Shown here piece after piece: positions 33,201 through 41,709 of a stretch of DNA of 64,000 bases (the first letter of the stretch is position 1; every line of letters begins with the position of its first letter). This DNA is from JBBQNJ01 sp038329845. GTDB taxonomy: Bacteria; Planctomycetota; Phycisphaerae; Tepidisphaerales; Tepidisphaeraceae. Below the pieces are notes generated by a model. That model did not search any database. It worked only from the letters and a program-made list of their open reading frames with translations, and was not told where the DNA came from. Both the position numbers and the translations under genes were made by a program. The stretch lies in assembly GCA_038329845.1 (NCBI GenBank), contig JBBQNJ010000009.1, forward strand, positions 1 to 64,000. The letters run 5' to 3'.

Positions 33201-35195
33201 ACATCGGGAGACTTCGCCGGAATGGTCGGCGCCAGCGTGGACTTCACCGAACGCAAGCAGGCGGAGGACGCACTGCGTCGCAGTGAAGCGACGCTGACGC
33301 GGGCCCAGCAGGTGGCCAACCTGGGAAGTTGGGAACTGGACCTGACGACGGGCAAGAGCCGTTGGTCGGATCAGGTTTTCCGGATGCTGGGGCTGGATCC
33401 GGCGACGGTCGAGCCTGGCGCCGGGACGCTAATGGATTTGATCGAACCGGCCGATCGGGAGCTGGAGCGGAGCGGACTCGAACTGGCGAAGACCCGCGGG
33501 CGGTATCAAGCGGTCTACCGCGTGCGCGTCGCCGGCGAAGTGCGGACGATCCAGTCGCAGGGAGATGTGGACTTCGACCCGGCCGGCACGGCGATGCGCA
33601 TCGTCGGCACGATCATGGATATCACCGAGCGCAAGGCCGCCGAGGATTCGCTGCGCCACAGCGAGGAGCGGTTCCGCACCCTGGCCAACAACATCGCCCA
33701 GTTCGCCTGGATGGGGGATGCCGATGGCTCGCTCACCTGGTACAATCAGCGCTGGTACGACTACACCGGCACGACGCCCGAGCAGATGATCGGCTTCGGC
33801 TGGCAGCAGGTGCATCACCCCGACCACGTCCAGGCCGTGACCGAGAAGTTCGCGGCGCATGTGAAGGCGGGGGAAACCTGGGAGGACACTTTCCCGCTGC
33901 GCGGCAAGGATGGCGAATATCGCTGGTTTTTGTCACGGGCGATCCCGATTCGGGATGACTCGGGAAAAGTCGTCCGCTGGCTGGGGACCAACACCGACAT
34001 CACTCGCCAGCGCCAGACCGAGCAGGCGCTGGAATCGTCGAAAATCAGCGCTGAGCACGCCAAAGAGGCCGCCGAGACCGCCAGCCGCGCCAAGGACCAG
34101 TTCATGGCCGTCCTCTCTCACGAGCTGCGCACCCCGCTGAATCCCGCCCTGATGGCCGCGACGCTACTGGAACAGAACCCGACCCTGCCGCCGGCGCTGC
34201 ACGGCGATGTGTCGGTGATCCGGCGGAACATCGAACTCGAGGCCCGGCTGATCGACGACATGCTCGATCTGACCCGCATTGTCCGCGGGAAATTCAGCCT
34301 TATCCGCCGGACCGTCGATGTCCGCGACTCGGTGCGTCACGCGACCGAAACCTGCCAGGCCGACGCCGCGGACAAGGGCGTCGGCCTCGAATCAGAAATG
34401 GCCAATGGTCCCATTTTCGTCGATGCCGACCCGGCGCGATTACAGCAGATATTCTGGAACCTGATCAAGAACGCCATCAAGTTCACCGATTCCGGCGGTC
34501 GTGTGACGGTGCGGGTGAGGGCGATAGCCGGTGCCGCAGCGCGGGTGGAGGTGTCCGATACCGGGATGGGGATCGAGCCGTCATCGCTGGAAAAGATTTT
34601 CGAGGCCTTCGAGCAGGCAGCGCCCGTGATCGCCAGCCGGTATGGCGGGCTGGGGCTGGGCCTGGCGATCTGCAAGGGGCTGGTGTCGATCCACGATGGG
34701 ACGATCCGCGCTTTGAGCGGCGGGGCCAACACAGGCGCGACGTTCATCGTCGAGTTGCCCCCGAGCCGGCAAGCCCCATCCAACGCCCCCCCCCGTGCCA
34801 GCGAGTCGGCCAATGGCCCTGTCGGCGGACGCCGGCGCCACTGGAGAATCCTGCTGGTCGAAGACCACGACGCCACCGCGATCATAACCGCCCGGCTCCT
34901 GCGCGGACAGGGCCATCGAGTCTCTAAGGCCGATTCGGTCAAGCGGGCACTGAGCGAATTTTCCGCCGACCAGTATGACTTGGTGATCAGCGACCTGGGA
35001 CTGCCCGATGGCTCGGGCCGCGATCTGCTGCGGCAACTGCTCGCCATGACGCCGATCAAGGCGATCGCCCTCAGCGGCTACGGGATGGAATCCGACATCC
35101 AGCTCAGCGCTGAGGCGGGATTCCTCGAACATCTGGTCAAGCCGATCAATCCCCAGCAGCTCATCGCCGCGATCCATCGCGTTATGGGGGATTGA
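30225..35195 (+). CDS. Hybrid histidine kinase with GAF, about seven PAS domains and receiver
   Basis: A 1656-aa membrane sensor. N-terminal hydrophobic segments lie at about 17-36, 42-57, 63-81 and 95-115. A coiled coil follows (120-205) with repeated EELRAQ/EEL units, then a GAF domain (about 210-365). About seven PAS/PAC units end in motifs such as DITARRAEE, DITSRKGAE, DITERKKAV, DITPRKLAE, DFTERKQAE, DITERKAAE and DITRQRQTE. The HisKA box is VLSHELRTPLNP (H1299), with the HATPase N, G1 and G2 boxes after it, and a C-terminal receiver (phospho-acceptor D1590 in ISDLGLPDG). ATG 30225 overlaps the cheR stop and has GGAGAC upstream. It phosphorylates itself and presumably a separate phosphotransfer protein not encoded here. 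Confidence 0.93.
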   Translation: MMPASRRGKRTYPSLELGLIACIATVIVWGVLRLGLFPRTVMPLTYALPLLICLWMRDKRMLWGMAAVFALMATVKVWTILPGAELSTFEDWAVWISQLINIGVAGAVVHLIINLNASLERRNEALQQTNAELETANEELAVREEEISRQNEELRAQSEELTQQNEELRAQGEELEQQTEELSVQSEELCATNRELARREQMLQGMLSSWRSGGKESSLLEEVCRRGMKLLGEDVFAVAVSEAREDQLRTQCAVGISAENRHRAAARTLARIVISEDRTAALDDVTLRPDLEFAAPSNGDSVRAALTAPLRSGRRAVGAVEFYASQARPWTADQFRLGEWVADQCAWVLEMGRLRDRALSSERENQAILDRAGVGIARVGLDGRFVSFNDRLCAITGRSPEALAETTFQQITHPDDLDRDLEQLAQLATGAIQRYAMEKRYLRPDGSAVWVHLTGSAVRGADGVALYFVAVVEDITARRAEEAERQASRRLLSVAMEAADLGTWQYTLADQVCVCGERAQRLYGLNDPRWDYTEAGVRAVLHSDDVQPMWKAVAAASDPIGDGRYHIEYRVRRPDGSWRWLSAWGLTEFEGDGPTRRAVRLIGASRDITSRKGAEQALLESEERHRLLSRTMLQGVVHQDADGVIVAMNPAAERILGKTREQFLGSTSQREEPHTVREDGSAFPGDDHPSMVALRSGQPQRGVVMGVWNPQLGERRWLDVSAVAVRRENQDRPHEVYTIFDDITERKKAVEDLAATTRRLEALLDALPVGVSFSNDPDCRVIQGNRAVLNQFGATDADNLSSSATDADAVGRHVKFRHEGRRIEPDDLPLQRAAKLNADIPAMEFEVELPGGRRWFADISAAPLRDAGGQVIGAIAVSVDITPRKLAEAELRESEERFRVMADGLPHIIWVHDSDGSLKMVNRAYLEFFAVTLEQVNASGWMPLVHPEDREPYVNEFAACMRDRRRFQAEARVRNAAGEWRWIASWGQPRFSTSGDFAGMVGASVDFTERKQAEDALRRSEATLTRAQQVANLGSWELDLTTGKSRWSDQVFRMLGLDPATVEPGAGTLMDLIEPADRELERSGLELAKTRGRYQAVYRVRVAGEVRTIQSQGDVDFDPAGTAMRIVGTIMDITERKAAEDSLRHSEERFRTLANNIAQFAWMGDADGSLTWYNQRWYDYTGTTPEQMIGFGWQQVHHPDHVQAVTEKFAAHVKAGETWEDTFPLRGKDGEYRWFLSRAIPIRDDSGKVVRWLGTNTDITRQRQTEQALESSKISAEHAKEAAETASRAKDQFMAVLSHELRTPLNPALMAATLLEQNPTLPPALHGDVSVIRRNIELEARLIDDMLDLTRIVRGKFSLIRRTVDVRDSVRHATETCQADAADKGVGLESEMANGPIFVDADPARLQQIFWNLIKNAIKFTDSGGRVTVRVRAIAGAAARVEVSDTGMGIEPSSLEKIFEAFEQAAPVIASRYGGLGLGLAICKGLVSIHDGTIRALSGGANTGATFIVELPPSRQAPSNAPPRASESANGPVGGRRRHWRILLVEDHDATAIITARLLRGQGHRVSKADSVKRALSEFSADQYDLVISDLGLPDGSGRDLLRQLLAMTPIKAIALSGYGMESDIQLSAEAGFLEHLVKPINPQQLIAAIHRVMGD

Positions 35196-35505
35196 ACATC
35201 CCGCTTGCCGCGCTGTCCGCGGATGCGCAAACGCAGCCTCGCCGGCGCGGATCACGGTCTCGGAGATGCGGACTGCGGCTCAAGAGTCGCGGATTGCCGA
35301 CCGAGGGCGCGGATCGGGGCCCGAGGCGGTGCGCGATCGCGCGTTTACGGTGATGTCAACGCGGCGGTCAGCAGGTCGCGGGAGTCGGCGGGCAAGGCGG
35401 GCAGCAACTGCGTGGCTGGGCTTCCCCCACGAATGGTGGGCGTGCCCAGGTGCCTTGATTTCTTCTTCTGCTCTTCGCCATTTCGCGTTTGACGTTTAAC
35501 GAAGC
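35196..35505. other. Intergenic region, no gene seen
   Basis: Convergent gap between the kinase and flagellin genes. Frames up to 95 codons exist, but they have no family similarity and rely on GC-rich low complexity. No T-tract terminator is seen for the kinase gene. Confidence 0.6.
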
Positions 35506-35535
35506 AAGGGCAGCCTCTTGAAGGAGGCCGCCCTT
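35506..35535 (-). terminator. Hairpin downstream of flagellin
   Basis: On the reverse strand AAGGGCGGCCTC pairs with GAGGCTGCCCTT (one non-Watson-Crick pair) around a 6-nt loop, 38 bp after the flagellin stop. The T-richness after it is weak (GCTTCGTT), so it is a terminator-like or mRNA-stabilising hairpin. Confidence 0.65.
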
Positions 35536-35572
35536 GTTCGGGTTATTCTGCTGTCGAGGGGGCGCGGTTGGA

Positions 35573-36979
35573 TCAACGTCCCAGCAGCGCCAGCACGTTT
35601 TGCGGCATGCTGTTCGCCTGGGCCAGCACCGAAGTGTTAGCCTGCACCAGGATCTGCGCCCGCGTCATCGCGGCGGTTTCCGAAGCGAAGTCGGCGTCGC
35701 GGATGGCGCTTTCACTGGCCGTGACGTTCTCCAGCGCGACCGATAGGCTGTTGACATTGGTCTCCAGAATATTCTTCTGAAGCGCCCCCAGCCGGCCACG
35801 CATGTTCGCCACCTGGCGAATCGCGCTGGAGATGATCTTCTGCGCTGAGATCGTGTTTCCCGACACCAGCGAACTTTCCCCGCCGCTGGCCAGTTCCGAC
35901 AGGAACCCGACCACATCGTTGCCGAGCTTGCCGGTGGAGATCGACCCCACGCCGATATGCACCTGCCCCTGGCGGTTGACTTCCGAGCCGATCTGGAACT
36001 TCGCCCCGCCGCTGACGATATCGAAGCTCTTGCCCGCGGCGGTCTGCTGGGCGAAATCCGCATCGAGCGTCAACTGGATGTCGAGGCTGCTGGTGCGGAC
36101 CGAGGCGGTCAGGCCATCGACCTCGGCGCGGGTTCCGTTGATGTTGACCGCGGCGTCGGTGCCGAAGTCCTTGCCGTTGAGGAACGAGCCTTGCAACGTC
36201 TTGACCGAGACGAACTGCGAGGCACCGTAGGCGGTGGAGTTGATCTTCAGGCCGGTGGTGCCGCTGAGAACGGCGCTGACGCCGGTGGCGTCGCGCAACT
36301 GGTTGATGGCGACGGCGACGGCGCTGACGGCGGTGTTGGCCGCGAACGACAACTGCTCAGTTCCTTCATTCCCGGCGATTTCAATCGTCACGGCGGTGGT
36401 CCCGACGGTGGCGCCGGCCTTGGTGAGCTGGCCGAGGGCGGCGCTGGCGGTGACCTCGACGGTCAAGTTCACAGTGCCGTTGTCGGGGATTTTCGCGGCG
36501 TTGATCTGCACCGAGCTGATCGCACTGGCCGCCACGCCGCTGGTGGCGTAGTCCAGCGCGCCGTTGAGCAGCTTCACGCCATTGAACTGCGTTGTGTTGG
36601 CGATGCGGTTGATGCTGGTGAGGATCGAATCGACCTGGAGCTGGTTGGCCTTGATTTCCTCCGGCGACAACGCGCCGTTGTTGGCCGCCTCGTTGGTCAG
36701 GCTTTGGACTTCCAGCAGCAGCGAGGAGACTTCCGACAGCGCGCCTTCGGCGGTATTGATGACGTTGTTGGCGCGCTGGGAGTTATCGATCGCCTGGTTC
36801 AGCCCGGCGATTTCGCTGCGCAGAGTCTCGCTGGCGATCAGGGCCGCGGGGGCATCCTTGCCGGTGTTGATCCGCAGGCCGCTACTGAGGCGTTGCAGAC
36901 GGGTAGCCAGGTCCGCATTGTTCTTGTTCAAGCGGTGCATGGCCTGGAGCGACGAGATATTCGAGTTAATCCGACTCAT
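35573..36979 (-). CDS. Flagellin
   Basis: Structural subunit of the flagellar filament, 468 aa. The conserved N-terminal D0/D1 domain starts MSRINSNISSLQAMHRLNKN and includes LQRLSSGLRINTGKDAPA. The C-terminal D1/D0 half has RLGALQKNILETNVNSLSVA and ends QANSMPQNVLALLGR, the expected termini for axial packing. The middle (about 165-330) is a variable Ala/Thr/Gly-rich domain exposed on the filament. GGAGG lies 6 nt before the ATG. It is monocistronic, with a long structured leader upstream. Export occurs by the flagellar type III route, so there is no signal peptide. Confidence 0.96.
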   Translation of the reverse strand: MSRINSNISSLQAMHRLNKNNADLATRLQRLSSGLRINTGKDAPAALIASETLRSEIAGLNQAIDNSQRANNVINTAEGALSEVSSLLLEVQSLTNEAANNGALSPEEIKANQLQVDSILTSINRIANTTQFNGVKLLNGALDYATSGVAASAISSVQINAAKIPDNGTVNLTVEVTASAALGQLTKAGATVGTTAVTIEIAGNEGTEQLSFAANTAVSAVAVAINQLRDATGVSAVLSGTTGLKINSTAYGASQFVSVKTLQGSFLNGKDFGTDAAVNINGTRAEVDGLTASVRTSSLDIQLTLDADFAQQTAAGKSFDIVSGGAKFQIGSEVNRQGQVHIGVGSISTGKLGNDVVGFLSELASGGESSLVSGNTISAQKIISSAIRQVANMRGRLGALQKNILETNVNSLSVALENVTASESAIRDADFASETAAMTRAQILVQANTSVLAQANSMPQNVLALLGR

Positions 36980-37483
36980 AGTATCCTCCGTGATACCGCG
37001 GGGGCGAAATCGCCGCTCCGCGTGGGGTTCGTGCGACGGATTTCCGTATCCGTCGCGGGGTTAATCTTTCGCAACAATGCGCCCGGGAAGCTGTCGCGGA
37101 AAACACGGCTCCGGTGTCGAGCCACGTCAGGCTTGGGCAATTCCAAAAAAAGATGAGGGTGCAGTTACCGCACCGGCGCTCCGCCCCGGCGTAGGAAACA
37201 ATGGGTGGATGGGTGGCTGAACCTCCTTGTTCGATGGCCTTGTCCCCGAGGGTCCGCTCTGGCGGGACTGGCGAACGAATCCGTTCGATCGCCGCGTTGA
37301 TTGCCTGAAGATTTTTCGGAATAGGCGCTGCGCAAACTTGAGCATTTCGACGTGCACCATTTGCGCCGCGGCAGGCCCGATAAAACCGCCCCGGCAATGA
37401 AAAAAACGAGGGTCCGCGTCAGACCGATCGAGGATCGGCAAAAGCAGCGCGTTGATGCAAGCGGCGACAGATGGGCTTATGAT
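36980..37483 (-). promoter_or_regulatory. Flagellin upstream region with leader hairpins
   Basis: No gene is supported in these 504 bp. On the flagellin strand a strong hairpin of GCGACGGAT and ATCCGTCGC with a 6-nt loop lies at 37033-37056, and a smaller GGCGA/TCGCC stem lies at 37003-37014, just before the Shine-Dalgarno GGAGG. A clear sigma-28 promoter was not found. The hairpins could influence flagellin mRNA stability or translation. Confidence 0.5.
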
Positions 37484-38728
37484 TCAGGCGGACTTGCGCC
37501 GCAGCAGCGGCTTGAGCAGCCGGCTTATCGCCGGGACAGGGTCGGAAAAACGGAAGAAAGGAAACGTCTGCCGGTGGGCGATGCCGGACAGCCATTGACC
37601 GAGAGAAAGCTCTCCCTGCCGGTGCAATTGACGAAAAGCCCAGTAGTCACGGACCGGATCCCACAGCCGCCGGCCGTAGCGACTTTGCGTCGCCGGCGGC
37701 TGCGGCAGACCCGCCAGACGGCGGTAGACCAGCGCCGCCAGATCGCAGCCGCTCGCCGCCACCAGGGCGTTGGACGCGACGAATCGCGCGTTGCACTCGA
37801 TGAGCTTGTACTGCCCGTCGCGCTCATCCAGTTTGTATTCGACGTTCGCCACGCCGCATAGACCAACATGGCGGAACAGGCGCAGCGACGGCTGGACGAG
37901 TTCGGGAATCCAATCGGTGATGTGGTAGCACGCGGCCCCCATCCCCACCGGAAAACGCCGGATGATCCGCTTGGTGAAGTGCGCCAGCGGCTCTCCGCGC
38001 TCATCGAGATAGGTGAAGTAGCTGCACAGCTTCTCATCTCCGCCGGGCAACCATTCGACCAGTAGCATCTCGAAACCGGCGTCTGTCGCGGCGTCGAACG
38101 CGCTCAGAAGTTCATCAAAACTGTCGGCGCGGAGGTATTTTTTCTTAAAGCGGTTGTCGAACAGGTGCGACATCCGTGGCTTGACGATCAACGGGAAGAC
38201 CAGCTCTTCCCTCAGCCCTTCGACTTCATCACGGGAGCGGACGGCCCAGAACTTGGGCAGTGGCACGCCCGCCTCGCGGGCTCGTTCATACGTTGTGAGC
38301 TTGTCGAGCATCGCCTGCTGCGCCGACGGCTGGCAGAGGTCCAGCAGATATCGTTTTTGCAGTTCCTGCCGATGTTCGAGCAACACTCGGATGCCCGCAT
38401 CGCTGCACGCCAGCACGATCGACCCATCCAGATCGCGCAACGACTCTCCCAGAAGCAAGTCCCCCCACGCCTTTTCCGGGTTGTCGCCGGGAGTCGGGAT
38501 CCAGCGAACGAATCTCGAGTGGCGAACCGGCGAGCCGGCCTCGCCGACCATGTGGACCTTCGCCCCCAGTCTGCCAAGCTGCCGGGCTACGGAAAGGGCG
38601 TTGGCTTCACCGCCCAGAATGATCACATCGGGGCGGGTTTTACCGACCGGCGACGCGCCGCTCGGCGTTGCACCGGTCGCTGGCGCTGCCGTCGGCCGAA
38701 CATCCTCTGGTACTGTGGTAAACTCCAT
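37484..38728 (-). CDS. ATP-grasp enzyme (carbamoyl-phosphate-synthase-like ligase)
   Basis: A 414-aa cytoplasmic ATP-dependent carboxylate-amine/thiol ligase. A pre-ATP-grasp Rossmann-like part (VIILGGEANALSVARQLGRL) is followed by the ATP-grasp core (FPLIVKPRMSH, LLVEWLPGGDEKL) and the metal-binding ending NVEYKLDERDGQYKLIECNARF, with E and N ligands in I-E-C-N-A-R. The pattern resembles D-aspartate-ligase/PurK-like enzymes. It is the last gene of the exopolysaccharide operon, 57 bp after the GNAT gene. Substrate unknown; amidation of an exopolysaccharide sugar or of a peptide is possible. Confidence 0.82.
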   Translation of the reverse strand: MEFTTVPEDVRPTAAPATGATPSGASPVGKTRPDVIILGGEANALSVARQLGRLGAKVHMVGEAGSPVRHSRFVRWIPTPGDNPEKAWGDLLLGESLRDLDGSIVLACSDAGIRVLLEHRQELQKRYLLDLCQPSAQQAMLDKLTTYERAREAGVPLPKFWAVRSRDEVEGLREELVFPLIVKPRMSHLFDNRFKKKYLRADSFDELLSAFDAATDAGFEMLLVEWLPGGDEKLCSYFTYLDERGEPLAHFTKRIIRRFPVGMGAACYHITDWIPELVQPSLRLFRHVGLCGVANVEYKLDERDGQYKLIECNARFVASNALVAASGCDLAALVYRRLAGLPQPPATQSRYGRRLWDPVRDYWAFRQLHRQGELSLGQWLSGIAHRQTFPFFRFSDPVPAISRLLKPLLRRKSA

Positions 38729-38785
38729 CGCCCGTTCCCGCCCTTAATGCTCATCGTGCTTAAATCGCCGGTTTCGCGGCGAGGG

Positions 38786-40558
38786 TCATTCATGACCGAG
38801 AGTAATCAACGGGCCTTCGACAGGCACCTGCGCCGGGCGGACTTGGACCGAAACATCCGTCCAGCGTCGTCGCCGTCCGTAGCGCACGCGATCGAACACG
38901 GTCCCGAGCCGCACAAGCCCCGCCGAAGTCAAAAGCCCGGATGATGCCGAGCAGTTCGCCGGCATTCTCACATACACCCCGCGCGGCTGGGCCGTCGTCT
39001 CCAGCGCATCTCGCAGCATCGCCTCGAGCAATCGCCGGCCCACGCCCCTTCGGCGAAAGCGCCGGTCGACGTAAAGATCGTTGATATTCGCTGATCCCGG
39101 CGGAATCGGTGCCCCGGGAAACAACTCGTCGGTTCGAGATGCATCGGGCTGATGCGTCCACCAGCCAATCCCCGCGAGCTGGCCGTCTCTCATGCACGAA
39201 TACATCGCATAGCCGGCCTCGATGCGATCCATTCCCGCCGACACGAACGCCTGGCGCGACATCGGCATTCGGCTGGCGTCGCGCCATTGGCCGTCCCGAT
39301 ACGCCAACAGGTCTGCTAACTCGTTGTGATGGACTTGAGAGTCGTTCGGTCCCGGCTCAATACCATCGGCGAACCACAGCGCCATGTCGTGACTGCCGTT
39401 GATCCATCGACGAAGAGAACCCGTCCAGCCCGCGCAAGTGTGCGCGGGGTTCATGCCGCACAAGCCGACTCCCGCCTGCTTGAGTCGAATGGGCGTGACA
39501 TTCCGCGACAGCATGAAGCGCTTGATTCTTCGCCGTATCCGCCCCCATCGCCGTCCGACAGCGCCTCGCCAGGCCGTCGGGTACACCGTCAAGGACCAGA
39601 CACTGTCGCTGTCGTTGGCGAAACGTTCCTTGTACGGATCGTCCCCCGGCGTGAGGTCCAGTTGAGTCTTGCCCTGACCCATGGCCGCCTCGGCCAGCAT
39701 GTACATGAGAAATTTCCCGGGCGAATATCGGCTCAGCCACGGATTGTGCGCCAACACTCCCGGCTCGACTTGGTTTCGACTGACGATCCCCAGCGAGGCG
39801 GCGGCGAACTCGTCGCCGGCTTTGAGTACTACTGCGTTCAGCAGCCCCGGCTCCTTCATCAGTTCGAGCAAGAACGGGCGCTTAAGCGGATCGGCGGAAA
39901 ACCCCTCATCGCCCAGGGCCGTCAGATGCCGCGCGTCATAGCAGGCGATGATTCGGTCCATCCAGCGATCCAACTCCGCCGGGTCGGTGATCGTCAGCAA
40001 CTCGGCGCCCGCCCCGCCCCCCATTTGTCGAAGGCGTTTTCGATTGTGACGCTTGTGCAGCGAATCGAAAATGTCGCGTCCATCGCCGAATCGCAGTAGC
40101 GGTCTGCGATGCTCGACGATCACGCAGCGCCGACCGATCGCCGATGACTCGATCCAATCCAGCGGAATGCCCGCGGGCATGTTGCCCAGGCGAAGAGTTC
40201 GACCCGATTCGTCGCGCGCCAGCGCCTCCAGCGCCGCCGGGGGGAATGTCGCGGTGAGCCGCGGATCACAGACCCAACCGGCATACTCGCATTGGATTGC
40301 ACCCGCCGGAACCAGTGCGCCTGTTTCCTCGTTTCGCCCCAGCGCCAGAAGCCCCGCAAGTCCTGCCGCCGAGCGATCCATCAGCAGCAGCGGCTTATAC
40401 TGCTGGCGATACGTGCGATACCACGCCCGGGCATATCCCGGCGACTGGAAACCCGTGGCCCATGGACATTGCTCGACCAGCCCCGCCCAGTCGCGGATGA
40501 AGCCATCATCCTCGAGCAGCGCCATCGCCGCATCGGCTTGCACTCGTTCGAGAGTCAT
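38786..40558 (-). CDS. Two-domain GNAT acyltransferase (CelD/BcsL-like plus GNAT)
   Basis: A 590-aa protein with two acetyltransferase units. The first (about 1-330) matches the CelD/BcsL (Acetyltransf_6, FemAB-like) family found in polysaccharide loci: KRHNRKRLRQMGG, YSPGKFLMYMLAEAAMGQG, DLTPGDDPYKERFA. The second (about 360-560) is a classic GNAT domain: NINDLYVDRRFRRRGVGRRL is the acetyl-CoA pyrophosphate loop (R-R-x-G-V-G), followed by LLTSAGLVRLG. Start ATG 40558 overlaps the upstream stop (ATGA), so translation is coupled to the ATP-grasp gene. Acyl donor and acceptor unknown. Confidence 0.82.
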   Translation of the reverse strand: MTLERVQADAAMALLEDDGFIRDWAGLVEQCPWATGFQSPGYARAWYRTYRQQYKPLLLMDRSAAGLAGLLALGRNEETGALVPAGAIQCEYAGWVCDPRLTATFPPAALEALARDESGRTLRLGNMPAGIPLDWIESSAIGRRCVIVEHRRPLLRFGDGRDIFDSLHKRHNRKRLRQMGGGAGAELLTITDPAELDRWMDRIIACYDARHLTALGDEGFSADPLKRPFLLELMKEPGLLNAVVLKAGDEFAAASLGIVSRNQVEPGVLAHNPWLSRYSPGKFLMYMLAEAAMGQGKTQLDLTPGDDPYKERFANDSDSVWSLTVYPTAWRGAVGRRWGRIRRRIKRFMLSRNVTPIRLKQAGVGLCGMNPAHTCAGWTGSLRRWINGSHDMALWFADGIEPGPNDSQVHHNELADLLAYRDGQWRDASRMPMSRQAFVSAGMDRIEAGYAMYSCMRDGQLAGIGWWTHQPDASRTDELFPGAPIPPGSANINDLYVDRRFRRRGVGRRLLEAMLRDALETTAQPRGVYVRMPANCSASSGLLTSAGLVRLGTVFDRVRYGRRRRWTDVSVQVRPAQVPVEGPLITLGHE

Positions 40559-41673
40559 GCCGCCCCCACGGGCTGGCGCAAGTCGGTGCGCCGAGCCATC
40601 GAACCCCGCGATTCCCACAATTTCCGCAATACGTGGCTTGCAACCGGGAACGCGCCGTCGGATTTATGATAGTGGTAATATAAATTGGGCGTGCCGTTGA
40701 TCTCCAGCACCACCCCGCCGGATTCACCGAGCGGGATCGAGGCGTCGGGGGTCACCAGGTCGATCCCGGCGAAGCGGATTCGCATGGTCTCGACGGCCCT
40801 CGAGCAATCACTGACGATTTGCGGACACAATTGATCCATCACGGTGGTGTTGTCGGCGCCGCTGTTCTCGTTGATCGCGGTCTTGACGTAGATCAACCGC
40901 CCGCACTCGGGGCGGCTGCGCAGCGTCAATCCCTGGCGGGCGAGCGTTCGCCGCATGTCCAGGTCGATCGACAACAAGACCTGGGAGATTCCCGCGCGGT
41001 GACTGAGGCGCTGTTCGTTCACCGCATCCACCAGTTGCCGCACGGTCGAGCGGCCGTCACCAATCACCGTCGGCCGCCGCCGCACGAATGCGTCGATCAG
41101 TTGACCATCGAGGTAGAGCAACCGGTAGTTGTCGCCTTCGATCTGTTCTTCGATGAGCAGTTCATCGTTGTAGCACGCGGCCCAGGCCGACGCCCGCGCC
41201 AACTGAAACGGCGCGCGGATACCGGTCGTGACGCCTCGTCCGCCGCCGGTTCCACCCGACGGCTTGACCACGCACTCGCGCCCGCAAGTCTCCAGGAAGT
41301 TCAACCCCGGCTTGGCGTTCTTCAAGGTGAAGATCGCGTGCCGGGGGATCGGCAGCCCGATCCGCTTGAGAATGCGATGGGTCAGCGGCTTGTTGTGCGC
41401 TATCGCCAGCGTCACCGGATCGTCGATGACGGTGACATTCTCAAGGACCCGCGTGCGCCAGCCGTCGATCTCGATCTCGCCCAGGCCCGATCCCAGCGAC
41501 TCGTAAGTGCCGCCGAGTTCCTGCGCGGCCGACGCCCACATCGTCTGATAAAAATCGTCCTGATGCCGCCCCTGACGACGACGACGCGGATCGCGAAATC
41601 GCAGAAACGCCTTGCCCATGGCCATGACGTACAGGCCACGCAGCGCCAGGGGATGGAGCGTCACACTCGCCAT
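40555..41673 (-). CDS. ATP-grasp ligase related to cyanophycin-synthetase ATP-grasp domain
   Basis: A 372-aa ATP-grasp protein. An N-terminal region with AIAHNKPLTHRILKRIGLP and ECVVKPSGGTGGGRGVTTGI leads to LLIEEQIEGDNYRLLYLDGQ, the ATP-grasp core as in cyanophycin synthetase and RimK-type enzymes. The C-terminal IDLVTPDASIPLGESGGVVL ends in E-I-N-G-T-P, the metal-binding end. It could activate a carboxylate for amide-bond formation. It lies 36 bp after the RraA-like gene and overlaps the GNAT gene. A peptide or sugar-amino acid product is inferred. Confidence 0.82.
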   Translation of the reverse strand: MASVTLHPLALRGLYVMAMGKAFLRFRDPRRRRQGRHQDDFYQTMWASAAQELGGTYESLGSGLGEIEIDGWRTRVLENVTVIDDPVTLAIAHNKPLTHRILKRIGLPIPRHAIFTLKNAKPGLNFLETCGRECVVKPSGGTGGGRGVTTGIRAPFQLARASAWAACYNDELLIEEQIEGDNYRLLYLDGQLIDAFVRRRPTVIGDGRSTVRQLVDAVNEQRLSHRAGISQVLLSIDLDMRRTLARQGLTLRSRPECGRLIYVKTAINENSGADNTTVMDQLCPQIVSDCSRAVETMRIRFAGIDLVTPDASIPLGESGGVVLEINGTPNLYYHYHKSDGAFPVASHVLRKLWESRGSMARRTDLRQPVGAA

Positions 41674-41709
41674 GCTATTGCATCCTATCGGGCGTTACCG
41701 CGGCACGCT

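Noticed and set aside
35205..35499. Forward frames after the hybrid kinase gene
   Set aside because: Arg/Ala/Gly-rich composition, no ribosome-binding site or family match.
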